Below, in pieces: positions 36,599-45,763 of a stretch of 64,000 nt of DNA. Source of the stretch: Rhodococcus ruber NBRC 15591 (GTDB lineage: Bacteria > Actinomycetota > Actinomycetes > Mycobacteriales > Mycobacteriaceae); NCBI RefSeq assembly GCF_001894945.1, contig NZ_BCXE01000001.1, forward strand, positions 434,001 through 498,000. Direction: 5' to 3'. Position 1 is the stretch's first letter. Every line of letters starts with the position of its first letter. The translations under genes and the position numbers were made by a program. The notes beneath the pieces are model-generated. The model did no database searches, was not told where the DNA came from, and saw nothing but the letters and a program-made list of their open reading frames with translations.

Positions 36599-37558
36599 TT
36601 AACGATTACGTTGTGGAATAAGTCCAATCATTCGCACTAGTCTCCATGGGTCATGCTCGTCGCAGTAGACAGCGCAATTTGCGGGGTTGAGTGATCCCTC
36701 AGTATATCGTGGAGCTATTACGAGCTCGGAATTTTCCAGTCGCGCCCGACATCCTCCAGGATATTCACAACGGCCGCGAAGCGCGACCAATCTCAACACC
36801 CAAAAGGGGGCGGGAGGATTTACCCAGCCGAGCCCGTTGATCAATATTGGAGGCAGTGATCCGGTGCCTACATCGTAGATACTCGATCGTGCTCCTTTGG
36901 TCTTATTGCACCAGCCGCAGGCAAGTTTAAGATTTGACTCGTCGCTCGAACCTCCTCTCGCAACAGACGAAACGTGGTCGATCTCAATTAATTGATCTCG
37001 GCTGGTGCTCCTAGGCCGTGTGAAGTCGACGAGTAGTGGGGGTTCAATCTCTTTCAGGGTTCCGCCGGTTTCCCGGCTAAGAAATTTATCACGGGCGGTA
37101 TCCCCGAATAGGAACCCGCATAGGTAGCAGCGCGGGTTAGGTTCCGCCGAAAACCATAACTTCTCCTTCAAGTCTAACGCTATAGCATTGCGACCTTTCC
37201 GTCTCCGTTGCTCGATTATTCCCCAGCTGATTTCGGTGAGTTGAGTGGCTACGTCTCTTAATTCGTCCGATGGAATACTTGCATAACGAGCAATCAGCGC
37301 GGACCGGATCTCGTAGTATAGGTGAGCGTATCCCTTGTTCTCGTCGTGCGTGTATGCAGCTACATTAATCAAGCTGTCGATGTACCAATTCGTCCATGCT
37401 GTTTTTATATCAGCCTCTAACAACCAGGCTTGAGGTCCAAGAAAGTCTCGGGGTATATTATGTCCAGAAATCGCCCTCAGGGGATCAGTATGCCAACTGG
37501 CATTGTTTGACTCTTGGAAGGTTAAGAGGTAGTTCCGTAAATCGTGTGCACTTACCAT
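36599..37558 (-). CDS. HNH endonuclease, island cargo
   Basis: The 319-residue protein has a central HNH unit: CYLCGFLFGDTARDKFLS, then IEIDHVSSVARGG, ESNLKLACGWCNKTKGA. A second set of cysteines in the C-terminal third (GRCEYPGGC and YCDEHDPWR) may bind another zinc. The N-terminal 150 residues are helical and unrecognised. Codon use is clearly AT-richer than in the dnd genes, pointing to separate acquisition. It lies 21 bp after the DGQHR gene on the same strand, so the two are probably one two-gene operon. Confidence 0.8.
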   Translation of the reverse strand: MVSAHDLRNYLLTFQESNNASWHTDPLRAISGHNIPRDFLGPQAWLLEADIKTAWTNWYIDSLINVAAYTHDENKGYAHLYYEIRSALIARYASIPSDELRDVATQLTEISWGIIEQRRRKGRNAIALDLKEKLWFSAEPNPRCYLCGFLFGDTARDKFLSRETGGTLKEIEPPLLVDFTRPRSTSRDQLIEIDHVSSVARGGSSDESNLKLACGWCNKTKGARSSIYDVGTGSLPPILINGLGWVNPPAPFWVLRLVALRGRCEYPGGCRARLENSELVIAPRYTEGSLNPANCAVYCDEHDPWRLVRMIGLIPQRNR

Positions 37559-37579
37559 AAGGCTGATCCCCGGAGCGGA

Positions 37580-39286
37580 CTAAGGATGATAGTTCTCTAC
37601 CCGGGGAAGTCGTTCGGGATCTTTCCTATACTCGAACCAGGTTTGGGCCCACTTGATACGCACTGCCTTCTGATCTTTCTTAAGTCCATCCATCTTCCAG
37701 GGTCGTGCGAAGTACTGTCGATCGACGCCCTCGAGCCAGGATTCGAACGCGCTATTTACATCTGCTGCAGTATTCAGGGTGCGGTCCTTGTCATCAAGGA
37801 ACTGAAAAAAATCCGCAGCAAGAATCGTCAAGCTGACCCTATTGAATAGATTCCCAGCCGTGTTCCCCCAATAGTTGGGAGTTCCAGGATCGTTGCTGCC
37901 GAACTCGTCTCGCACAAGAGTGAAGAATCGGATAAAGACCTCTCTCCACGGGCCGTCGGTAGTGGACCAATATTCGAGTTCTTTGCCCTCCTCGATGTAG
38001 TCTGGAATGTACTTAGAGTTGGGGAGCATCCGTCGGCGCCAACGTGCAGCGTAATCATTCTTCTGGTGGAACAGTGTTCCGCCTTTGAGTTCTCGGAATA
38101 TGGTAGTCAGCCCTTTAAGGACGTTCCATTGTAGGAGTCCAGCAGAATCTGAGACTCCGGTCTGAACCAGATTGTGGAATGGGCTTTCTTCGGCGCGGGT
38201 TAGGTATGCAATTGCCTGAGAGTCCTCAAGCCGAATCCCGGAGTTCCGAAGACGTTGAGCGACTGGCTCAAGTTCGTCTCTTGAGAGGGACGTCGACACA
38301 ATTGTACCAAGAAGAGCTTTCCCGATCGGAGTCGCCTTTTGGTTCACAACGACAAACTGGAACACGTGCTCGCTGGGAGACGGATCCATCAGTAACGAGA
38401 CCGGCAGCTTCCGTGAATACTTAGACGTGATCGCTACTACAGCATCGTCCGGTTCCGTACCCATTTCGATCATTTCTCTGACTGCTGCCCGCCCCTCTGG
38501 CGAGTTTGCGGCGTCGTGAGCTGCCTTTACAGCTCCTCCGAGACGATGTTGACCATCGACCAGCACCACCGGTTCCAGATAACTGAGCATTGCGTCTTTG
38601 GAAAACCCAAGAAGTGATTCGGGGATCTCTGTGGGATTTAGACGTGCCAGGATATTTCGGCGAATCCTCAGTTCTTGGTAGAAATCCACGAGTTGAGTTT
38701 CTTCTAGGAGTAGGACGGCAGTGGGATCCTCGGACGCCTCGTTCTGGGGTTCATCCAATTCCGAAGAGCTCGATCCGTCATTGTCGTCCCCTGCGCTGGA
38801 GTCGTCGGAAGGGTCGGTGAATGTATGGATCTCAGATGCTGCTCGGATCGCTTTTTCCAATCTGGCAGTATCGATGGGGTGATCTTTCAGGGGAGGCACC
38901 CGTGTTTCAAGCTTGTCGATCAGTCGATCAATTAGCTCGAGGAGGTTGAATTCGTGAAGGCTTCCTGTCTCGATCTCAATTTCGCCGAAACAGGAGTCAT
39001 TGCTCATTGGGGTGAATCTGACTGAAGCTTCCTCTTGAAGTGCGCAGAGGAGGGGATTTTGCACTACATTATTGACTTCGTGGAAGAATTCAGCGAGTTC
39101 CCGGAGGCGTGGCTTACTTGCTTCGCGCTGGAATCCGACCGTCTCGCCGTCGCCTAAACGCCCGCGTTGCGGTACCCCGACCCACTTCTCGATTTCCGTC
39201 GCTGGAGCACCGAATAGTACAAGTGCCTTACTGTCCGATGTCTGATTCATCAGGTAGGCGGGGTAACGATACGCGGTTTGAGCCAT
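37580..39286 (-). CDS. second DGQHR-domain protein (DndB-like)
   Basis: This 568-residue protein contains VVLVDGQHRLGGAVKAAHD near residue 243, the DGQHR motif that defines DndB-type proteins. QFVVVNQKATPIGKALLGTI, the usual second conserved block of the family, follows. It is much longer than DndB (375 residues here), with an acidic, Ser-rich insertion at about residues 155-190 and an unrecognised C-terminal half. Base composition is AT-richer than the core dnd genes. Pairing with an HNH nuclease suggests a self-contained unit in which the DGQHR protein controls or guides the nuclease. Confidence 0.82.
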   Translation of the reverse strand: MAQTAYRYPAYLMNQTSDSKALVLFGAPATEIEKWVGVPQRGRLGDGETVGFQREASKPRLRELAEFFHEVNNVVQNPLLCALQEEASVRFTPMSNDSCFGEIEIETGSLHEFNLLELIDRLIDKLETRVPPLKDHPIDTARLEKAIRAASEIHTFTDPSDDSSAGDDNDGSSSSELDEPQNEASEDPTAVLLLEETQLVDFYQELRIRRNILARLNPTEIPESLLGFSKDAMLSYLEPVVLVDGQHRLGGAVKAAHDAANSPEGRAAVREMIEMGTEPDDAVVAITSKYSRKLPVSLLMDPSPSEHVFQFVVVNQKATPIGKALLGTIVSTSLSRDELEPVAQRLRNSGIRLEDSQAIAYLTRAEESPFHNLVQTGVSDSAGLLQWNVLKGLTTIFRELKGGTLFHQKNDYAARWRRRMLPNSKYIPDYIEEGKELEYWSTTDGPWREVFIRFFTLVRDEFGSNDPGTPNYWGNTAGNLFNRVSLTILAADFFQFLDDKDRTLNTAADVNSAFESWLEGVDRQYFARPWKMDGLKKDQKAVRIKWAQTWFEYRKDPERLPRVENYHP

Positions 39287-39470
39287 GGGTGCGATCCTAA
39301 CTTGGACTCGACGCGGACTTGACGATCCTGCCTAGCTAGCCAGGTTGGCTTTCAGGTCGGCGATGTCGGCGGCGGGTGAAGACTGAATCAGACGGCACTG
39401 GAAAACTGGCCTGCTTGGAGACGCTGACCTCAGTCGAGCTCAGGAGGAAGCGGTTGTCGTCTGTGGAGAA

Positions 39471-39984
39471 CTAGGCCGAGATCTGGTGAGGAGCGTATGA
39501 GCGGGTCACCAACCCAGGGACGTTCCTGACCGTGGTGGCCAAAGACCGAGCGTGGACCCGAGCGTTGTTGGGTCGTGGTTTGGCCCGAGAAGCTGCGCAT
39601 ATCGAGTGGACTGGTCCTCCGACCGTTCGACAGCGGCGATGCCGATTCGGTCCTCGTGCCCTTCGCCGATGGCGCGGTCCCAATGAATCGCCCTGAGTTC
39701 GCCGTGCCCAGGGCTGTGTCGGTCCGGGCACCTGCTCAGCGAATGTTGTTGCACTACAAATGTCGTCGTCGCAGAAGAACCTGCGGACCATGAGATGCAC
39801 TACAAATGTCGTCGTCGCAGAAGAACCTGCGGACCATGAGATCGAGGGCGACCCGATGCGCCCCGATGGTCGCGTCGGCGGGCCGGCGTCGATACCGTGA
39901 GTGCACCCGACTCGAGGCGGTGCCGCACTTCGGACACTGTCCCTCGTTGCCTCGTGGATGGGCCGTGATCGCCGATCGTGGCAT
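39471..39984 (-). pseudogene. ISL3-type transposase remnant
   Basis: From 39984 the minus strand encodes a transposase N-terminus with zinc-finger cysteines (GQCPKCGTASSRVHSRY) and LMVRRFFCDDDIC. It is then interrupted by a 46-bp tandem duplication that shifts the frame. The other frame resumes with SATTFAEQVPG and WARRT, after which no frame follows the ISL3 family. Only about 80 residues' worth of the protein is left, without the DDE catalytic part, so it is inactive. Confidence 0.65.
39751..39842. repeat. perfect 46-bp tandem duplication
   Basis: Bases 39751-39796 are repeated exactly at 39797-39842. Forty-six is not a multiple of three, so the duplication breaks the ISL3-type transposase remnant. 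Perfect identity suggests a recent event or an assembly artefact. Confidence 0.9.
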
Positions 39985-40093
39985 CGATCAGGCGAATGGC
40001 GTCGATGACGATGTCGTTCAGGTGCGGTAGGAGAGCTGTCAGGGGCGCGAGGTCACACCGAGATGATCTTGGTCTACCGCAGATTCCTGCTGA

Positions 40094-40300
40094 TCAGCGG
40101 CGTGCTGTCGCCTTCACGGAAAGTGCGCCAGATCCATTTTCAATGAGCGCCATCAGATGACGGATACCACGGCGACGGCTGAGATCGGACACCGCGGCGA
40201 GCACGTCGAGAAGTCCGAGGCCGGGCAGTTCGGAGGCAGCGAGATCGGACCTGCTGTCGGACACAGCGACGTACATGGGTGAAGATGGAGCAGCGGGCAC
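40094..40300 (-). pseudogene. ISAs1-type transposase N-terminal remnant
   Basis: The frame gives GLGLLDVLAAVSDLSRRRGI followed by RHLMA, the typical opening of ISAs1-family (H-repeat associated) transposases. It then runs into unrelated sequence and a stop after 68 codons. The rest of the element is absent. The stretch from here to 40555 holds no gene and probably includes the element's end plus filler. Confidence 0.55.
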
Positions 40301-40555
40301 GGTTCGTTCCTGTCGGTGACGATTGTGTAGGAGCTTGAATCATCACAGCAGCGACCGTGCCCGCTCTCGACCACCCCGTCACCGCGCCAGCGCTCACTGA
40401 AACTACAGGTCACAACCGTTCGTCAACGACTTTGCCGGGCCGCTGGGGTACTGTCGGCTGACGACATAAGGCCTCTAGACACCACGCAGCGATCGACGCC
40501 CGCCCCACGTTAGGTGCCTCGCAAGCGGCCTCTAGTGGCTTGGTTTGTCGCTCGC
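40301..40555. other. non-coding flank of IS remnants
   Basis: About 255 bp between the ISAs1-type remnant and the RNase D-like gene. Open frames here are short and unrecognised. No clean terminal inverted repeat or target duplication could be paired. Confidence 0.4.
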
Positions 40556-41275
<720 letters not shown>

Positions 41276-41293
41276 CTAAGGAGTAGGAGACGT

Positions 41294-42484
41294 ATGACAG
41301 GCTTTGGTCTCTACGAGACATTGCGGATCTTTCTGCCCGGGGCCGTCGCAGCGGTCGTCCTCAATCTCATACTGAGGCTGGCGACCGGCTCGGGCGTCAT
41401 GTACGCAGGGGGGCCGGCAGCGCCCCTCATCGACGCGTTGACCGGCTTCTCATTCGTCTTTGTCGCTCTGGCCTTCGGGTTCCTAATCTACGTGACGGAC
41501 TTACCGGTTCGCACGCGCCTCCATGCAGAGGGCGATCCGAAGAACGGTTACGAGATGCCAGCCGCTACGTTGCAACGGATCCTACGATCGGCTTCAGGTA
41601 GTCAGAAACAATTGCTCATTGATCGCGATCGGTCGATCTATTTCTTGCTCACCGACACACACCTACCTGCTGAACTTCATCGCCGAGTCTATTTTTTCGG
41701 GAGTATGTTCAAGCTCTACTTCGATGTCCGCTTTTTAATGATGCTTGCCCTTGCGTTTGGACCAGCTGTCGGATTCGCAATTTCACACGGAAACCCTGCC
41801 CCTTTTACCATAAACTGGTCATACATGCCCTCGGTATCGGTGTGTCTATTCTTCGTACTAATCGCTGGTGTTCTGGCTGAACGGAATCATGCGAAGGCTT
41901 CAATAGCGCGGCACGGCGCAACACCGTATTGGAAAGAGCTCGGGGATGCCGTCAAGGGAACGATGCTCGGCGCCCTGGTCATCTCTGCCGCTCAACTGAT
42001 CGGTTGGTTCCTTGTAGCTCAGCCCTCCTGGGGGCTAAGCGCCCTGGGTCTACTGCTTTGTGCTATCAGTATGATTCTGTGGGCATTCTTCGAAATGGGG
42101 CCCCCGTCAGGGAATTTCAACACAAATACGATCGCTAAATCGACTATCCGTACCCCGGTGTTACGCGTTCTTAAATGCAAAGACTCTGAACGTCCGCAAT
42201 TCTACCCAGCGCAACGAATGTTGATCGACTTCGCTCTCGTGGCCCCAGCGTTAGGCGGCGCGGCAAGCCTTGCAGTTCTGCAGGACCGTTCTCCTTGGAC
42301 GGTACTGTTCTGGGGCGCATTTGCTGGAATCGCTACTTTGATACTTACGGTCCGAAAACATGAGGTTCAACTGCTCAGATCTTTCCGGGATCAGTCCACC
42401 TGGCTTGAACTAAACAGGAGAGCGATCGTGGGACTCGTCGAAGAACCGGATGACGGATCCTGGGTACTTTCTCAAGACGGATAA
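41294..42484 (+). CDS. multi-pass membrane protein, island cargo
   Basis: This 396-residue protein has about eight hydrophobic segments, including FLPGAVAAVVLNLILRLA and FVFVALAFGFLIYVTDL at the N-terminus, LMMLALAFGPAVGFAI, VSVCLFFVLIAGVLA, MLGALVISAAQLIGWFLVA and TVLFWGAFAGIATLILTV. No family was recognised and no pore or transporter motif is evident. The ATG at 41294 follows GGAGAC. It is divergent from the RNase D-like gene and sits between IS remnants and the downstream restriction operon, so a membrane effector role is possible but unproven. Confidence 0.75.
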   Translation: MTGFGLYETLRIFLPGAVAAVVLNLILRLATGSGVMYAGGPAAPLIDALTGFSFVFVALAFGFLIYVTDLPVRTRLHAEGDPKNGYEMPAATLQRILRSASGSQKQLLIDRDRSIYFLLTDTHLPAELHRRVYFFGSMFKLYFDVRFLMMLALAFGPAVGFAISHGNPAPFTINWSYMPSVSVCLFFVLIAGVLAERNHAKASIARHGATPYWKELGDAVKGTMLGALVISAAQLIGWFLVAQPSWGLSALGLLLCAISMILWAFFEMGPPSGNFNTNTIAKSTIRTPVLRVLKCKDSERPQFYPAQRMLIDFALVAPALGGAASLAVLQDRSPWTVLFWGAFAGIATLILTVRKHEVQLLRSFRDQSTWLELNRRAIVGLVEEPDDGSWVLSQDG

Positions 42485-43057
42485 CAGCGCGCGGCCGGCC
42501 GGTCCAGCGTTCACCACCAAACCGGCATTAGAGACGCCTTCCAATGCACGGCACATCGCGCGTTCGGCGCCTGCGTCACCGAGAGCAGGCGAGTAGGGGG
42601 TGAAATGGCCCTGCTCGCCCAGCTCGACTCCGATCGTGCGCTCGTAGCTCAAGCAATGTTCGGCGGTTAAACGTCGACAAATTGTAGGGAAGGTCGAGTT
42701 CGACGGGCGTCACAGTGTTGTGCTTGCCGGCGCGGTCGTTGTATTTATGGCCGACCCGCTGCTAGCTTGGGAGCGAAACACCTGCCTGGTCGTTGGTGAG
42801 ATACTCGATCACATTCGTGCCTTCAGACCGTCGAGCGCAGCGTCGACGAGCTGCTTATCCAGGGTGCCTGTGGCCAATGAGGCCGCCGGTATTCATGTAG
42901 TCGAGGACTCCGTAGCCTTCGAACTACCGTTGGCCGAAACCGCAGCAATCAGATTATGAATTGGTCAGGGCCGACATCCGCCTGACCGATCATTGTCCGA
43001 TTGCTGCAGTTCGAGCAGTGGGCTTCGGGTCAATCTATCGATCGAGAGGTCTGTTAT
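42485..43057. other. 573-bp region without a recognisable gene
   Basis: Several short open frames exist on both strands, none longer than about 80 codons and none with a recognisable domain or ribosome binding site. It may be eroded mobile-element DNA between the cargo genes and the minus-strand restriction operon. Confidence 0.45.
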
Positions 43058-43525
43058 TCACCAAGTGACTCCGCCTAACAGATCTTCAACGGCCACATCT
43101 GCCGGCGCGCTGTTATCGGTGAGCGCGCAGGTCACGAGTTCGGATACGATTAGTGCAGGAGGTTGCTTCCTCGTGTTCACTAGTTCCTGAATATACTCAA
43201 GTCCACCGTTTGCATATTCCTCAAATATTGTGACGCGTTCCTGGAGGCGCGCGTCATCCATAACTTCAGGGTCGTTTCCGACCTCGTTCGCGGCTATCAT
43301 ACTGACGAGTGTGTCGGCAAAGGACGGACCCACAAGTGTGTCGTAACGAATTGGGTCACCAGCGACAGCGGTGAATGACACTCGTCGACCCTGAGTAAAT
43401 CCAACCGCAGCCGCGAATAGCAAGATGTCTCGGAAGGCCGGAAACTTGCCTTCCTGTTGCAGTTCGAGCATGAGGCGTTCGTGTTGCTGGGGACGGCGGG
43501 CTCGAACGTCGGCGGGTGTGGTCAC
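43058..43525 (-). CDS. small Dnd-associated protein
   Basis: This 155-residue protein begins RRPQQHERLMLELQQEGKF and continues FRDILLFAAAVGFTQGRRV, a pattern I associate with the family called dnd system-associated protein 4. The rest is helical with an acidic middle. The GTG at 43525 overlaps the stop of the SMC ATPase gene (GTGA), so it is the last gene of a five-gene overlapping operon. Its function is unknown; stable partnership with the SMC ATPase is implied by coupling. Confidence 0.7.
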   Translation of the reverse strand: MTTPADVRARRPQQHERLMLELQQEGKFPAFRDILLFAAAVGFTQGRRVSFTAVAGDPIRYDTLVGPSFADTLVSMIAANEVGNDPEVMDDARLQERVTIFEEYANGGLEYIQELVNTRKQPPALIVSELVTCALTDNSAPADVAVEDLLGGVTW

Positions 43526-45579
43526 AGGATCACCTTCAATTCAGTGCGATCAGTGTCGGAAGCGCGGATGTAGGGGTACGTCGTGCCGTTTATCTCAATG
43601 TCGTCGGCGACATCACCTTGAGCCGTTGTATGAGTCTCAAGTACCCCTAGATTGCTGACGTACGGCATCAGTTCGGTGATCACCGTGCCCATACCCTGGC
43701 TCTTACTAACCAGGACCACAAGCTGAGGTGCCATCTTGGCGAGTGCGCGCGCGACAGCTTCCTGGTAGTCCTCATCCAGTGAACCGAATGCAGCGTCCAT
43801 CACGATGGGGTAAGTGCCGGCGTCGATACTCGTCTGCTCTTCGGCACGACGTTCGGTCCGGATCTCGCGGGCCAATTTCGAGACGGCGGCAACGAAACTG
43901 AGACTGAGGATCTGATTCTCACCAGTCGACTTCGGCACGGGAAGTTCGACTCCATTGACCGTCTTGTGAAGTGTCAGCTCGAACTTTTCGGTCAGCGTCG
44001 GCACATGACTTTGGTGTGTGATGGTCGCAAAGACCGCCTTGAGCTCCTTGTCGAGTCGATTCCGCATATCTCTAGCGCGGATCTCGAGAATCTCGGTGAG
44101 CGCCTTCTTCACCGACTGAACGAGATCGAGTCGGGCACGCGCTTTCAGTGCGAGTTCGTCCGTGACTTCGGCCTTCGACCGTTCACGGGTTTTGGCCTCG
44201 ATGTCTTTGGCGAGCCTATCGATCTCGCTCTTGGCCGATCCGATCTGTTGCTCTTTCGCGCGAATCATGTCCAGGAGTTCCATGTGCTTGCTCTCGAGTC
44301 CCTGAACATCCTCGCGCCTACTGTCACGCAGCTTGCCGTCGAGTTCGGACTTTTCGGCAATCAGACGATCCACCCGGTCGTGTTCGTCGCCGATGCGCTT
44401 CGCGATGCCCGACAAGTCACTACGCAGCGATTTTCGGGTCGATTCCAGTTCATCGATATTGCCGGAGAGCTTCTGCCACGCAGTTTCGACAGCTTGAAGA
44501 CCGGCTTGTTGCCGCCAGCTCTGGACATGCCTCCACGAGTCGGAGCCCTCAGTGAGCTCGGCTCCGCAAATGCATACCTTCTTCTCTAGGAGGTCGTCCA
44601 CAAACTCACGCTTGAGAGGCGCGGGGAGCGCACCGCGCCGATACAGGTCTTCGGCCATCTCCTTGGTGTCCCAAGCGAGTGCATCCGTAAATGCCAGGAA
44701 TCCGCGAGTTGCAATTAGAGTCGCGCGTTCGGTCACCGCGATTTCGTATGCACGCCGCGCGTCGACGAGCTCCTGTTCTACCTGATCGCGTCGTTGTTGG
44801 ATCGGTGCGGCGTCCGCATTCTCGCGAAGCAGCTCGAGCACCCGTTCACGTTCGGCGTTCAGCGAGGCGACTTCGCTTTCAAGGACGATTCGCCGCTCGT
44901 GTGCTTCGTCCTGCTGATCATTGAGCTTGTCGATCTCCTCCTGAATCTGTCCCGCTCGCTCACCGCCGTTCTTACGTAGGTCGGCAGAAAGCTTGCGATC
45001 AACCTTCGGGAGATGGGTGAGCGCGCGCTCGACCTGCTCGAGATCGAGAAGGACTTTGATGTCTTTCTGAACTTCCGCGTACGCATCTTTCTTGACGAGG
45101 TTCTCGATGCGTTCGCCATTGAAGAAGAAGAACCGGCTGACGCCACGCGGCAGGATTGTGTAGATCATCTCTTGAGGCGCTTTGATTTCCTCGGATGCCC
45201 CATCGGGCGTTGTTGCCCAAAGCTGCACAACGGGGACAGCACGCTGCTGGTGGTCGGACTCCTTCCTCAGCGTCGCTGAACGGAGGAGCCGGTAACTCTT
45301 ATCTTCATGAGAGAACTTGACTTCGACGGACACGACGACGGACTCGCCAATAGAGGTCGAGCGCCAGATTGCGTCGGTTACGAGGCGCTCTTGCTGCTCT
45401 ACGTCGTCTGACAATCCCCCGTAGAGGGCCCACGTGAACGCATTTAGAAGGGTAGTCTTGCCGGATCCGTTGGCGCCAAATATCAGCGTCACCGGCCGGG
45501 TGTTGTCTGATTCGAGACCGAAACTCTGATACCCTGCAAACTGACGGAAGTTCTCGAGCGTGATCGACTGGAGCTTCAC
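43522..45579 (-). CDS. DndD-like SMC/Rad50 ATPase of the restriction operon
   Basis: This 685-residue protein has the DndD/Rad50 plan. SITLENFRQFAGYQ opens it, Walker A is FGANGSGKTTLL near 34, RFFFFNGERIENLV follows, then a coiled coil with a CICGAEL hook near 337. The signature-like STGENQILSLSFVAAVS and Walker B/D-loop PIVMDAAFGSLDEDYQEAV close the ATPase. It differs from the core DndD in carrying the CxCG hook and in its C-terminal extension. The GTG at 45579 overlaps the stop of a 55-codon gene. It likely drives DNA handling for the PLD-helicase. Confidence 0.88.
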   Translation of the reverse strand: MKLQSITLENFRQFAGYQSFGLESDNTRPVTLIFGANGSGKTTLLNAFTWALYGGLSDDVEQQERLVTDAIWRSTSIGESVVVSVEVKFSHEDKSYRLLRSATLRKESDHQQRAVPVVQLWATTPDGASEEIKAPQEMIYTILPRGVSRFFFFNGERIENLVKKDAYAEVQKDIKVLLDLEQVERALTHLPKVDRKLSADLRKNGGERAGQIQEEIDKLNDQQDEAHERRIVLESEVASLNAERERVLELLRENADAAPIQQRRDQVEQELVDARRAYEIAVTERATLIATRGFLAFTDALAWDTKEMAEDLYRRGALPAPLKREFVDDLLEKKVCICGAELTEGSDSWRHVQSWRQQAGLQAVETAWQKLSGNIDELESTRKSLRSDLSGIAKRIGDEHDRVDRLIAEKSELDGKLRDSRREDVQGLESKHMELLDMIRAKEQQIGSAKSEIDRLAKDIEAKTRERSKAEVTDELALKARARLDLVQSVKKALTEILEIRARDMRNRLDKELKAVFATITHQSHVPTLTEKFELTLHKTVNGVELPVPKSTGENQILSLSFVAAVSKLAREIRTERRAEEQTSIDAGTYPIVMDAAFGSLDEDYQEAVARALAKMAPQLVVLVSKSQGMGTVITELMPYVSNLGVLETHTTAQGDVADDIEINGTTYPYIRASDTDRTELKVIL

Positions 45580-45743
45580 GGAATAATTCCCTTCACTGCA
45601 TCGAGGATGTCCTCGGTTCCGTCATAGGCACTCAGGTGCAGCTTGGCGCGCTCGATCTCGAGAACTCGTTTGAGCAGAGCTCTCTCTTCGTCGGAGAGCG
45701 CACCGATCACATCCTTCTCGGTGCGGGTGCGTTCGGTCATCAT
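45576..45743 (-). CDS. 55-residue protein between PLD-helicase and SMC ATPase
   Basis: A 55-codon frame starts with tandem ATG codons at 45743 and 45740 after GGAAGGAA. It encodes a charged helical protein (TEKDVIGALSDEERALLKRV, then EIERAKLHLSAYDGTEDI). Its TGA overlaps the GTG of the SMC ATPase gene, the same 4-bp coupling used throughout this operon, which supports it as real. No family was recognised. It may be an adaptor or a translational coupler. Confidence 0.7.
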   Translation of the reverse strand: MMTERTRTEKDVIGALSDEERALLKRVLEIERAKLHLSAYDGTEDILDAVKGIIP

Positions 45744-45763
45744 CGTTCCTTCCAGCGTGGCTT

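Noticed and set aside
39300-40555. CRISPR-like repeat array
   Set aside because: Only one 46-bp tandem duplication without spacers is present; it lies inside a transposase relic.
42410-42959. two small hypothetical genes of about 80 codons
   Set aside because: No ribosome binding site, family pattern or operon context; base composition is unremarkable.
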